Source of the DNA: Schlesneria paludicola DSM 18645
Lineage (GTDB): Bacteria; Planctomycetota; Planctomycetia; Planctomycetales; Planctomycetaceae
DNA: 64,000 nucleotides
Assembly (NCBI RefSeq): GCF_000255655.1
Contig: NZ_JH636435.1
Span: 2,132,658 to 2,196,657, forward strand
Direction: 5' to 3'
Numbering within the stretch: the stretch's first letter is position 1; every line of letters starts with the position of its first letter. A program made the translations under genes and the position numbers. Below the pieces are notes generated by a model, which was not told the DNA's origin, made no database searches, and saw only the letters and a program-made list of their open reading frames with translations. Below are positions 36,994 through 45,532 of the stretch, in pieces.

Positions 36994-39861
36994 TCAGCCC
37001 GCTTCATGATCGCGTCGTGACGACGATCGGCGTTTTTTCATCGAGGAACCATGTGACTTGATATGCGGCGTCGGCACCGACGGTTCTTCGGCAATCGCGG
37101 CAATGGCAGCGTCTGCCACGGTCGGAGCGGGCTCTTCGACCACCGCATCGATTTGAACCGTACGTTTGGTCAGTTCGAACACGCATCCCAATGGCCCCGC
37201 CACCAACTGTGGTAACAGCACGAGATCGCTGAGCAATGCCACACCCACCATCGCGGCCATCGCACCGCCAAATCGGCTGATGACTAGCGACTCGGCAGGA
37301 ACCAGAACAAGCAATCCAACCCCGACCACGGCGCCCGCCTGCCACAGCGATGGCCCACAATGTACCAGTGCTTCGACAACAGCCTCACGGCGGCTCTTCC
37401 CACTCTGCATGGCAAGACGCACCCAGTTGAGATACTGCACCGTTCCTTGAGCAGCGATGCCCATTCCGACCGAGGCCGTGATCATCGTGCCCACATCAAT
37501 CCGCTGTTCCATCCAGCCGATCACACCCAGCACCACCGTCACCGGGATCAAAGTCGGAATCATGGCCACCAGGCTGGCGGTAATACTTCGCAACCGGAAC
37601 AGAAACAGCCCTAGAATGAGGGCACATGCCAGGCAGGTACTACCGATCAAACTTTCCAGTACCGCCTTCTGCGTCTGAGCAAACAGCGGCACCGCCCCGG
37701 CGATGGAATGTTGTGAACCAGGTTCCAATTTCAAAACGTTTTGCGTGAGCCGATGCAAGTCGGCCACCACGACGGAGAAATCGTTGTTCGACATGACATT
37801 GACTTGTGCGGCAATGCGCCAAAGTTCATCACCAGGTTGGCTTAATTTGTCATCGCGCCGCATCGGCAGGTCGCGTCCCTGCTCGAGAACCGTGTAGAAC
37901 GCGCGAGCGGCTGGAATTTCGCCTTCGCGTACCCGCTGCTGCACGGCGGTCGCCCGTTTCTGATACTTCGACTTCTGAATGTAGCTGGAATCGTCACGAA
38001 GCGGTTCCGAGACCGGCTGCAAATCGGCAAGTGACGTTGTGCCACTGACCTCGGGATGGAGCCGAATCACCTCTTGAACCTGACGCACCAGTTCCATTCG
38101 ATCCAGGAAACTCGTGTCTTTCTGCGACTGCTGATCAAACCGAATCACCGCTTCAACAGGGGTCGTTCCTGACAGATTGGTTTCGATGAACCAATAATCC
38201 TTGCTGATCTCGGCACTTTCCGGGAAGTAGCGAACGGCCTTGGTCTCTGTTTGCAGCTTATTCATGCCCAAGCTGCACCCGATGCAGATGGCGACGAACG
38301 CGACCGATTGCAAACCGGAACGAACGGTCATCAACTGACCAAATCCACGCCATCCCAGGTGATCCAATTCTTGTTCACGCGGCTTCGACGGAGACCATAT
38401 CTGCAGCAGCGCCGGAAGCCCGTACATCAACATCGACAGCGACAGCATCGCACCGGCGGCGCCGTAGAATCCAAAGTTCTTGATGGGTGTCAGGAGACTG
38501 GTGCACAACGCAATCAGGCCCACCGCGACCGCGGACGAGGTGAGGATGCCAGGCATCCATGACATCTTGACCGTCTGGGAAATCGCCACAGATTCGTTGT
38601 GGAAAGCGGCATGTTTCCAGTAGTTCGCAACATGGATCGCCCCGGCCGTCGTCAAGACAAAGATCAGCGTGGGCATCACCACCAGGATCATGTCCATCGT
38701 TCCGCCCGTCAGCGGGATCAGCGCCGTCGCCCCAAACATGGCCAGCAACGAGACCATGACCACCATCGCCGTGAGACGAATGTTCCGCAGCAGTGCAAAC
38801 GCCACCAGCGCACTGGCGAGAAACGACATGAGAATCGCCGAGCGTCGATGCATTTCAAAGAGAGGGACCGTCACATCCCAGGCGGCCTTTTGAACTTCGT
38901 GATTCAGTTCCGTCGCGGTGACCAGACTTCCCGCCAAATGAACCGCCTGATCGGGAATTCCGGCGCGCTGACAGGCGGTTCGGATCGCCGCCACCGTGTC
39001 GGTTTTGTCTGCCAACCCTGCCTCGGACAAACCGACCGACAGACCGACAGGTGACCCGGGAGCGAAGAACGCGGATTCGACCAACGGCTTCCCATCACCC
39101 CGTTCAGGAATATATTCAGTCAGCCATTTGGCCACGGCCATCGTTGATTCGCTGCCAATCCGCATTCCGCGCCACGACACTTGAAGGTCGTGATCCAACG
39201 TCGCGTTTTCACTGACCTTTCCGTCAGCCGTCAGCACCGCCGGTGCAATCGATTCACCCGCAGCAGCGTCGTCCTGCGGCACCCCTGGAATGGAAATCAT
39301 CGACGACAGATCGGCCGTTGCATCCTGTACATTTGCCGTCAAACCTCGACGTGACAGCAGCGCCATTTCCACTTCTCGACGGGTCTTTCTTAACGCCGAT
39401 CGCCCTGTTTCCGACAATCGCAGGCGCAGCGGACCCGCACCGACGAGTGTCCCTTCCAGTCGCCGAATGGCCTCGTGTGGTTCAACGCCATCGGCCTGCA
39501 TGACGCTTAACGCGTGTCGCGGCTCGAGAATCGATGAGAAGTAGGGTAAGCCACCCCGTCTGATCCCGCGTTCGTCGGGCCTTCCCGTCAGGTGTTCAAT
39601 GACCTGATCGATCCGGGGATCATTAAGTGAACTTCCTTCCCAGGTGACCAGAACGCGTTCTTCCACGGGGAATCGCTCATGAATCCAGTTGAGGGCCTGC
39701 AATTCGGCATCCTGCCCGGGCAACCACTTCTCGACATCGTTCTCGAGACGCAACTGGCGAGCGGACGACCAGCAGAGCGGCGCGACGAACGCCATCAACA
39801 CGACAATCCACAGACTGAACCGGTTGCCCCAGTGGTCGCGACGATCAAATACGTTCTTCAT
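36994..39861 (-). CDS. MMPL/RND-family transporter
   Basis: The 955-residue protein has the RND-type layout of MMPL exporters: an N-terminal helix (FSLWIVVLMAFVAPLCWSSA), a large extracytoplasmic domain (residues about 40-335), five more helices including the sterol-sensing-like run TAMVVMVSLLAMFGATALIP and GGTMDMILVVMPTLIFVLTT, a second large extracytoplasmic domain (about 530-715) and five C-terminal helices (SLIGSTCLACALILGLFLFR, ASVGMGIAAQGTVQYLNWVR, GAVVGVGLLVLVPAESLVIS). The conserved Asp/Gly in GGTMDM suits a proton relay. The tail (after residue 900) is soluble and basic. Substrates of planctomycete homologues are unknown; lipids or small molecules are typical of the family. It is a single gene, convergent with imuB. 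Confidence 0.88.
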   Translation of the reverse strand: MKNVFDRRDHWGNRFSLWIVVLMAFVAPLCWSSARQLRLENDVEKWLPGQDAELQALNWIHERFPVEERVLVTWEGSSLNDPRIDQVIEHLTGRPDERGIRRGGLPYFSSILEPRHALSVMQADGVEPHEAIRRLEGTLVGAGPLRLRLSETGRSALRKTRREVEMALLSRRGLTANVQDATADLSSMISIPGVPQDDAAAGESIAPAVLTADGKVSENATLDHDLQVSWRGMRIGSESTMAVAKWLTEYIPERGDGKPLVESAFFAPGSPVGLSVGLSEAGLADKTDTVAAIRTACQRAGIPDQAVHLAGSLVTATELNHEVQKAAWDVTVPLFEMHRRSAILMSFLASALVAFALLRNIRLTAMVVMVSLLAMFGATALIPLTGGTMDMILVVMPTLIFVLTTAGAIHVANYWKHAAFHNESVAISQTVKMSWMPGILTSSAVAVGLIALCTSLLTPIKNFGFYGAAGAMLSLSMLMYGLPALLQIWSPSKPREQELDHLGWRGFGQLMTVRSGLQSVAFVAICIGCSLGMNKLQTETKAVRYFPESAEISKDYWFIETNLSGTTPVEAVIRFDQQSQKDTSFLDRMELVRQVQEVIRLHPEVSGTTSLADLQPVSEPLRDDSSYIQKSKYQKRATAVQQRVREGEIPAARAFYTVLEQGRDLPMRRDDKLSQPGDELWRIAAQVNVMSNNDFSVVVADLHRLTQNVLKLEPGSQHSIAGAVPLFAQTQKAVLESLIGSTCLACALILGLFLFRLRSITASLVAMIPTLIPVTVVLGVIGWMEQRIDVGTMITASVGMGIAAQGTVQYLNWVRLAMQSGKSRREAVVEALVHCGPSLWQAGAVVGVGLLVLVPAESLVISRFGGAMAAMVGVALLSDLVLLPQLVAGPLGCVFELTKRTVQIDAVVEEPAPTVADAAIAAIAEEPSVPTPHIKSHGSSMKKRRSSSRRDHEAG

Positions 39862-40313
39862 AAGTCACCTTCCGCCCGACTCCGCAGGCGCGGCAAAACG
39901 ATCAATGCCTGATCCGTGGGCGTCGTCCATGGTCAGATGTCGGCGATCACTGGGTAAATTGCTGAAAATAAGCGCCGAAATTTTCGCTCGGAACGCAAAT
40001 TTCCTGAAAGCCCGATGCGCACCGGGCGTTTCCTGTCTTTCTCGGTGTTCTCAATGCCACTGGGTGAAAAAAGCTTTCAGAGATTTCAGTCCATCAACAC
40101 AACGGCATCGAGGCCACGGAGAATTTATCGAACTGACGGAGTTGGCCTGCTTTACGGTGCTTCACTGCCATTGATTCGTTATGATTCCCGAGTTTCTCAA
40201 GAGAATTGCCCCTCCAATTCGGAATCGACTTAAATAGGTATCGACAGCAAAGGGCGGTACCACACACCGATTTGCTGTGTACCGGCTGTCTGCATCAGCA
40301 GGAAGGATTTCCC
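39862..40313. other. Divergent intergenic region, no recognised gene
   Basis: The region holds the leader of the leftward MMPL gene and of the rightward DUF695/RraB gene. It has AT-rich patches (about 39960-40010 and 40170-40240). ORFs crossing it lack binding sites or protein character; no repeat was seen. Confidence 0.45.
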
Positions 40314-41099
40314 ATGAATCAATCGCCCGACCAATCCACCACTCCCGACGATGACCACTGGGAAATCTACGTCACATACGTCGACGATAATCCAGCGGTA
40401 ATCCTTGTAGACATTGGTGTTGTGGAATCTGTCCCCATTACCAGCCTGCCGAATCTGGTCTGGCTCTGGATTCATCTGAAAACGACTGACGAAGATGGTT
40501 TTCCGTCAGAAGAGGAAGACTTTCGCCTGAATGAAATTGAAGATTTGGTCACAGAGGGTATGGGGGATTTGGCGCTGCGATATGTCGGACGCATTACGAC
40601 CGATGGTCGCCGCGAATTCTATTTCTACACCGATGATCCCGAGCAATTTCGGCAGTCGGCCACGGCGGCGATGAGTTCCGTGTCAGAATACGAGTTCGAA
40701 ATCGATGTGGCAGATGATCCAGAGTGGAGCCATTACCAGAATGTTCTGTACCCATCGCCAGAAGATTTCCAACAGATTCAGAACCAGCAAGTGATTTCAC
40801 AATTGCAGCAGGCCGGGGACTCGCTAACCGAGCCACGTCCCGTCGACCATTACGCCAATTTCCGGACCGCCGAAGATCGCGATGCGTTCATCGCCGCCGC
40901 CGCAGCAGAAGGCTACGAAAGCGTCAGTCGCCCTGACCGCACGGATGATGAAGGCGAGTTTCCATTTTCCGTGGGACTACTGCGTGTCGATCCTGTTGAC
41001 CCGGAAACCATTGATCGGATCACATTCGAGCTATTTGATCTCGCCCGGCAACATACGGGAGAGTACGAAGGCTGGGGTTCGAAAGTCGTGAAGTCATGA
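40314..41099 (+). CDS. DUF695 and RraB-like two-domain protein
   Basis: The 261-residue soluble protein starts at 40314; AAGGA is seven bases before it. The first about 130 residues match DUF695 (DNPAVILVDIGV, LPNLVWLWIHLKT, RYVGRITTDGRREFYFYTDD). The last about 110 residues resemble RraB, the regulator of ribonuclease activity B (HYANFRTAEDRDAFIAAAAA, DPETIDRITFELFDLARQHT, GEYEGWGSKVV). RraB binds and inhibits RNase E in E. coli. The fusion is acidic, as RraB is. The combination is known in many bacteria, but its partner here is unknown. Confidence 0.82.
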   Translation: MNQSPDQSTTPDDDHWEIYVTYVDDNPAVILVDIGVVESVPITSLPNLVWLWIHLKTTDEDGFPSEEEDFRLNEIEDLVTEGMGDLALRYVGRITTDGRREFYFYTDDPEQFRQSATAAMSSVSEYEFEIDVADDPEWSHYQNVLYPSPEDFQQIQNQQVISQLQQAGDSLTEPRPVDHYANFRTAEDRDAFIAAAAAEGYESVSRPDRTDDEGEFPFSVGLLRVDPVDPETIDRITFELFDLARQHTGEYEGWGSKVVKS

Positions 41100-41309
41100 C
41101 TTTGAACTCGCGATTCAAAACATCGAGCAGAGACAAGTGCCGGTTTGTTCAGGCCCTTTTCAGCCCGCCATTCACTCGACGACGCAGATCTTGCCGATCT
41201 CGGGTGACTCGTTCTTGAATCGCAGAGAAAGACACGGCGAATCCTGAGATCCGCTCTTGTGAGCGTTCTGAGCAGACATTATCAACCGTTACTTCCATAT
41301 CAAAAACCT

Positions 41310-41759
41310 ATGTCACACAGTCAGCCCAACGGCGAGCCTTCGATGAGCGTCGCAGTTCGAGCCTCGTTGCTCGGCATCGCGATGTTTCTGTGCGGGGGAT
41401 TTCTGTTGGCGCTGTCGGTGTCACCCGACCCGCGGGGGTACGGGACACACCATCAGTTTGGTCTTCCGCCTTGTACATTTCGAACGCTGTCTGGTTACCC
41501 CTGTCCCGGTTGCGGGATGACAACGAGTTTTTCCCATTTCGTGCGAGGAGACTTTGCCGCTTCAGCTCGTGCCAATCTGGCGGGATTGGTCCTGGCCTCC
41601 GTCTGTGCGTTGCTCATTCCCTGGTGTTTGTGGAGCGCTTACTGCGGGCAGTTATGGATGGTTGCCGATCCGATCACTGTTGGCGGGACCCTGGCGGTCT
41701 GTCTTAGCGGCCTTGCCGTGTTGTTTTGGGGTGCTCGCGTGCTGAGCGCCATGACGTAG
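41310..41759 (+). CDS. DUF2752 membrane protein
   Basis: This protein of about 149 residues has three membrane segments (VAVRASLLGIAMFLCGGFLL, LAGLVLASVCALLIPWCLW, VGGTLAVCLSGLAVLFWGA) and the characteristic DUF2752 signature CTFRTLSGYPCPGCGMTTSF with its Cys pairs, which might bind a metal. The ATG at 41310 is used; an inner ATG at 41343 and a GTG at 41259 are alternatives, and none has a strong Shine-Dalgarno site. The family is unstudied and often found near membrane or lipoprotein genes, as here (two lipoprotein-like genes follow). Confidence 0.82.
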   Translation: MSHSQPNGEPSMSVAVRASLLGIAMFLCGGFLLALSVSPDPRGYGTHHQFGLPPCTFRTLSGYPCPGCGMTTSFSHFVRGDFAASARANLAGLVLASVCALLIPWCLWSAYCGQLWMVADPITVGGTLAVCLSGLAVLFWGARVLSAMT

Positions 41760-41790
41760 CTAATGAAGCCACCTGGCGAAGGATCGCCTC

Positions 41791-42483
41791 ATGCCTGACG
41801 CACCACACGTTTTTCATCGACGCAGCATCCTCTGGCAGGCCGCCGGAGCCTCGATCGGTTTGTGCATGGCCTCGACCTTTGGCTGCTCAAAAATGCTGGT
41901 CAGTTCCGGAAAGGTTCTGTTTGGCGACCCCAAACTGCCATCTGAATTCACCACGTTGACAAAAGAAGACCTGACGAAAGGGCTGAAGACCATCCTTGTC
42001 GTCTGTACGGCCGTCGAAGGAGTCGAGGATGAAGTTTCGACCGTGAAGCTGGATGTGATTGATGGTGTCACCCGCCGAATGCGACTGCAGGGTGTGAAGG
42101 TTATCAATCCAGAACGTGTTATCGACTGGATCGACGACCATGGCGGAATTGTTTCCAATCCACATGAACTGGCCAAGGATTTCGATACCGACTACATCGC
42201 GTGGATCGACGTGCAGACCTACAACCTGCACGAACCCAACAGCCCGAAACTGCTCCGCGGGCAGACATCCGGATTTATCCGCGTGTTCAAGATCGAAGAA
42301 CATGACGGGCAACGCTTGGCGCTTCGCATCTATGAGAGAGAGTTTGCGCTGACATACCCACAACATCAGCCGATTTCCGAACAGGGACGAGGCCTGGAAG
42401 TCTTCCAGAAAGACTACATGAAAAACCTGTGCGACATGTTGGCGGAACGGTTTTATGACCATCGTCCCGGTACCAAGTTCTGA
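41791..42483 (+). CDS. Exported lipoprotein-like protein, paralogue of the next gene
   Basis: The 230-residue protein starts with MPDAPHVFHRRSILWQAAGA and a hydrophobic stretch ending in STFGCSK, a lipobox-like site near residue 32. The RR pair before it suggests a Tat-type signal. The mature part has alternating beta and alpha segments: LTKGLKTILVVCTAVEGVED, VKVINPERVIDWIDDHGG, DTDYIAWIDVQTYNLHEPNS and GFIRVFKIEEHDGQRLALRI. It aligns by eye with the next gene (DYIAWIDVQTYNLHEPNSPKL against NYVVYIDLNEFSLFEEGSTDL; ISEQGRGLEVFQKDYMKNL against VSSSDKTYNTFKGEYLTRL). No known family was recognised; it may be linked to the DUF2752 protein 31 bases upstream. Confidence 0.75.
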   Translation: MPDAPHVFHRRSILWQAAGASIGLCMASTFGCSKMLVSSGKVLFGDPKLPSEFTTLTKEDLTKGLKTILVVCTAVEGVEDEVSTVKLDVIDGVTRRMRLQGVKVINPERVIDWIDDHGGIVSNPHELAKDFDTDYIAWIDVQTYNLHEPNSPKLLRGQTSGFIRVFKIEEHDGQRLALRIYEREFALTYPQHQPISEQGRGLEVFQKDYMKNLCDMLAERFYDHRPGTKF

Positions 42484-42556
42484 CAGAACAAAGGGGTCAG
42501 GACTGTTTCTCAATCGCCATCAATATTCAGTCTGCAATCCGTCGGAAAGTGACTCG

Positions 42557-43240
42557 ATGCACATTCACGCGAAATCAAAACGGCTGAACACGGTCGCCAC
42601 GCTGCTGACCGCGATGGTCATTTGCATCACCACCTGTGGTTGCAACTACCTGATGGTCTTTGGATACCTGCTGGGCGGCCCACCTTCGGTCGAGCCGCTT
42701 TTTGACAAAGAGACAAAAGAGTCGATGACCGACAAAGGAGTCAAAGTCGTTGTCGTCTGCTTTGCGCCGGACGACATCAAGTACAACTTTGAGAGCATCG
42801 ATTACGAACTGGCTCAGTATGTGGCGTTTCAGTTGCATAGCCACAAGATCTCGGTGATTTCGCCGGACCTTTCCAAAGCATGGCTGGAAGAACACAAGGA
42901 CTGGGACAAGCCTGAGGAAATTGGAGCCTACTTCAAGACCAACTATGTCGTGTACATCGACTTGAACGAGTTCTCGCTCTTCGAAGAGGGCAGTACGGAC
43001 CTGTATCGTGGCAAGTCCGAGGCCATTGTCAGTGTCTACAAGATGGACGACGACGAACACGGTGAGAAGATTTTCAGTGCGGAAAAGACGTCGAAATATC
43101 CCCTCCATCAGCCGGTCAGTTCCAGCGACAAGACGTACAACACCTTCAAGGGCGAGTACCTGACGCGTCTCAGTGACGAAATTGGCCGCTTCTTCTACGA
43201 GTACTATGTTGCCGATGAAATCGCCTCGGGCGGCGGTTGA
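42557..43240 (+). CDS. Lipoprotein paralogue of the preceding gene
   Basis: The 227-residue protein starts at 42557 (GGAAAG lies 8 bases before the ATG). A signal sequence ends in CITTCGCN, a lipobox-like site near residue 30. The mature part resembles the preceding protein in the same order of segments: KGVKVVVVCFAPDDIKYNFE, HKISVISPDLSKAWLEEHKD, FKTNYVVYIDLNEFSLFEEG, RGKSEAIVSVYKMDDDEHGE and EKTSKYPLHQPVSSSDKTYN. The pair are therefore tandem duplicates that have diverged, 73 bases apart and probably one transcript. The role is unknown. Confidence 0.75.
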   Translation: MHIHAKSKRLNTVATLLTAMVICITTCGCNYLMVFGYLLGGPPSVEPLFDKETKESMTDKGVKVVVVCFAPDDIKYNFESIDYELAQYVAFQLHSHKISVISPDLSKAWLEEHKDWDKPEEIGAYFKTNYVVYIDLNEFSLFEEGSTDLYRGKSEAIVSVYKMDDDEHGEKIFSAEKTSKYPLHQPVSSSDKTYNTFKGEYLTRLSDEIGRFFYEYYVADEIASGGG

Positions 43241-43494
43241 TCGACGACAAAGCCTGAGCCCCGAAGATTCGAGAGCGAACTGGCGTGTTGATTGAATTGC
43301 CGAGCGTGCGTGGTGACGATGAGGATTCTCTGTGGTCCCAAGTTTCCGTTGGGTTGAACGAACGGGCACAGGCACCTTGGGGAGCCAGCCCCCATTCTTT
43401 CAACACGCGATCACGCTTTTCGGTTCGCCTGAATCAACGCAGGCTTCGGGCATTCAAAGAGCGCCGCTTCAAACGGAACGCCCTCTGTCAGCTC

Positions 43495-44556
43495 TTATGC
43501 GTCTTTCACCGTCTCGAGCAAGCGAGCGATAATGTTCTCGACGGTCTGGCCAGCCGCTTCTGCACGATAGTTGATGAGAATGCGGTGTCTGAGCACCGGC
43601 GCCGCCAGCGCTTTGACGTCGTCCCACGTGACGTTCGCACGTCCTGAAAGCAGTGCGCGGGCCTTCCCCCCCAGAATCAGGTACTGGGCTGCGCGAATTC
43701 CCGCCCCCCACGAGACCCAGTCATTGATGAATTGCGGCGTTCCTGGTTGCTGAGGTCGCGAGGCCGCCGCCAGTCGTACGGCGTACCGAACGACGTCTTC
43801 GGCGACAGGAACTTTGCGAACCAGCGCATGGATTTGTTCGATATCGTGCCCCGTGAACAGAGCTTCGATCTGTTCGGGTGCGCCGGATGTCGTTCGTGCC
43901 ACGACCGCGACTTCGTCGTCTTCAGGCAGGTAATCGACAACGACGTTGAACATAAAACGATCCAACTGCGCCTCGGGCAGGGGATAGGTTCCTTCCATCT
44001 CGATCGGATTCTGGGTCGCGAGAACGAAGAACGGTTCTTCCAGGGCATACCGCGTCCCTGCCGCCGTAACCTGATGCTCTTGCATCGCCTCCAAGAGAGC
44101 GGCCTGTGTCTTCGGCGGCGTTCGATTGATTTCGTCAGCGAGCAAAACGTTGGTAAAGATGGGCCCTTTGACAAAGACCATCTGACGCCGGCCCCCGTCT
44201 TCCTGCTCGAGGATCTCGGTTCCGGTGATGTCCGCGGGCATCAAATCAGGGGTAAACTGAATTCGCTGAAACTTCAGATGGAACACCTGCGCGATGGATT
44301 TCACGAGCAGCGTCTTGGCCAGACCCGGTGCCCCGGTGATCAGACAGTGCCCCCCGGCAAACAGCGAGATCAACAACTGTTCGACCGCTTCAGCCTGCCC
44401 GACGATGGTCTTCGCCAGTTCGGTACGAATCCGTTGTCGTCCTCCTCGGACCAGTTCCAGGATTCGCAGTTCTTCATCGTCGGAGGGGGACAGTCCAGCA
44501 ACGTTCACAAAAGGGCTCCGTCTAAGTTGTTCGTAATCAGTTGGACTCGTCGACAC
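43495..44556 (-). CDS. MoxR-family AAA+ ATPase
   Basis: The 353-residue protein is a MoxR-type AAA+ ATPase, a chaperone-like activator of vWA-domain or membrane proteins. Walker A is GAPGLAKT near residue 75, Walker B is NVLLADEINR near 140, and the sensor region ALEEPFFVLATQNPIEMEGT with YPLPEAQLDRFMF follows. The C-terminal helical lid includes RAQYLILGGKARALL. It is last in a leftward series with a TPR-metalloprotease and a DUF4159 protein. In planctomycetes such MoxR genes are often followed by DUF58 and vWA genes, but these are absent here. Confidence 0.93.
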   Translation of the reverse strand: MSTSPTDYEQLRRSPFVNVAGLSPSDDEELRILELVRGGRQRIRTELAKTIVGQAEAVEQLLISLFAGGHCLITGAPGLAKTLLVKSIAQVFHLKFQRIQFTPDLMPADITGTEILEQEDGGRRQMVFVKGPIFTNVLLADEINRTPPKTQAALLEAMQEHQVTAAGTRYALEEPFFVLATQNPIEMEGTYPLPEAQLDRFMFNVVVDYLPEDDEVAVVARTTSGAPEQIEALFTGHDIEQIHALVRKVPVAEDVVRYAVRLAAASRPQQPGTPQFINDWVSWGAGIRAAQYLILGGKARALLSGRANVTWDDVKALAAPVLRHRILINYRAEAAGQTVENIIARLLETVKDA

Positions 44557-44629
44557 AGGGTCCTATCCGCCCCGATCAAGTCGGTGGAACATCGAATATG
44601 ACGCTCAATGACAGCGAACGCACGCGTCT

Positions 44630-45532
44630 TTAGTGCGTCATCGCGTAGAAAATGATGTTGATCCCCATCGGATAGGCTTTCTTCTCCGCAAACTCGGTGA
44701 AATACCAGGGGTCTTCACCTTCGCGTTCCCATCCATCCCCCAAATCGGTGTTGTGACAAATCATCACCATTAAGCGATCTTTGTCATCAAAGATCCCGCG
44801 GTAATGCGGGTTTTTTGCGTCTTCTCGTTCCCAGGTGATTCCAGAAGACCGTCCATAGAGCGCGACCCCGATGGAAGGGACCTGAGGCTTCTCTTTCAAA
44901 TCGTAGACACAGTGAAAGATAGGATGCTCCAGCGGCAGTTCGATCGGTTCGCGTTCGGGAAAAACCTGTTTGATGGCGCGGTAGAAGACAGCGTATTCTC
45001 GTTCACCCCAGAAATCGTCGACCATCAGGAATCCGCCGTTCAAAAGATAACGACGCAGTGCCACGACTTCGTCATCCGAGAGAACGATTCCGCCCGGCTC
45101 GATCATGTAGATGAACGGGTACTGGAATAACTCTTGATCGGTCAGCCGCAAGATTCGTCCGTTCGGATCGACTTTCAGCGAGGTCAGTTGCTGCAATCGG
45201 AATGAGAAATTGAGATCGGAATCCGGATAGTCCGTCATCCAGGCACTCGGACGACGCGGCGAATCGTATTCGACGCGAACGAAGGTAAACACGTCGGTCT
45301 TAAAAGCGGGATCGACTTCCCACGTCGGTACGCCATTACGTTCGTCCGCTGTCCGCGCCACATTCCGGTTGTCGGGTTGCCGACGAGGCAATTTGAACAG
45401 GCTTTGGGCGTATGTCATTCCCATCGCCCCCATGAGCACGGCGATCGCTGCCACGACTGTCCATCTGCGATCGTGTCGCTTCATCTCTTCGATCCACTCT
45501 ACATCGGAACCAGCCGGCGAAACGGATTTCAT
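44630..45532 (-). CDS. DUF4159 domain protein
   Basis: The 300-residue protein has a hydrophobic segment near residue 30 (RRWTVVAAIAVLMGAMGMTY), so it is membrane anchored or exported. The rest is a DUF4159-type domain: FTFVRVEYDSPRR, WMTDYPDSDLNFSFRLQQLT, LFQYPFIYMIEPGGIVLSDD, GGFLMVDDFWGEREY, VFPEREPIELPLEHPIFHCV and LMVMICHNTDLGDGWERE. These stretches are the usual family landmarks. Its ATG overlaps the TPR gene stop (ATGA at 45529-45532), giving translational coupling; an ATG at 45484 is an alternative start. DUF4159 genes regularly accompany MoxR and vWA genes in planctomycetes, so it may act in the same MoxR-dependent membrane system. Confidence 0.88.
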   Translation of the reverse strand: MKSVSPAGSDVEWIEEMKRHDRRWTVVAAIAVLMGAMGMTYAQSLFKLPRRQPDNRNVARTADERNGVPTWEVDPAFKTDVFTFVRVEYDSPRRPSAWMTDYPDSDLNFSFRLQQLTSLKVDPNGRILRLTDQELFQYPFIYMIEPGGIVLSDDEVVALRRYLLNGGFLMVDDFWGEREYAVFYRAIKQVFPEREPIELPLEHPIFHCVYDLKEKPQVPSIGVALYGRSSGITWEREDAKNPHYRGIFDDKDRLMVMICHNTDLGDGWEREGEDPWYFTEFAEKKAYPMGINIIFYAMTH

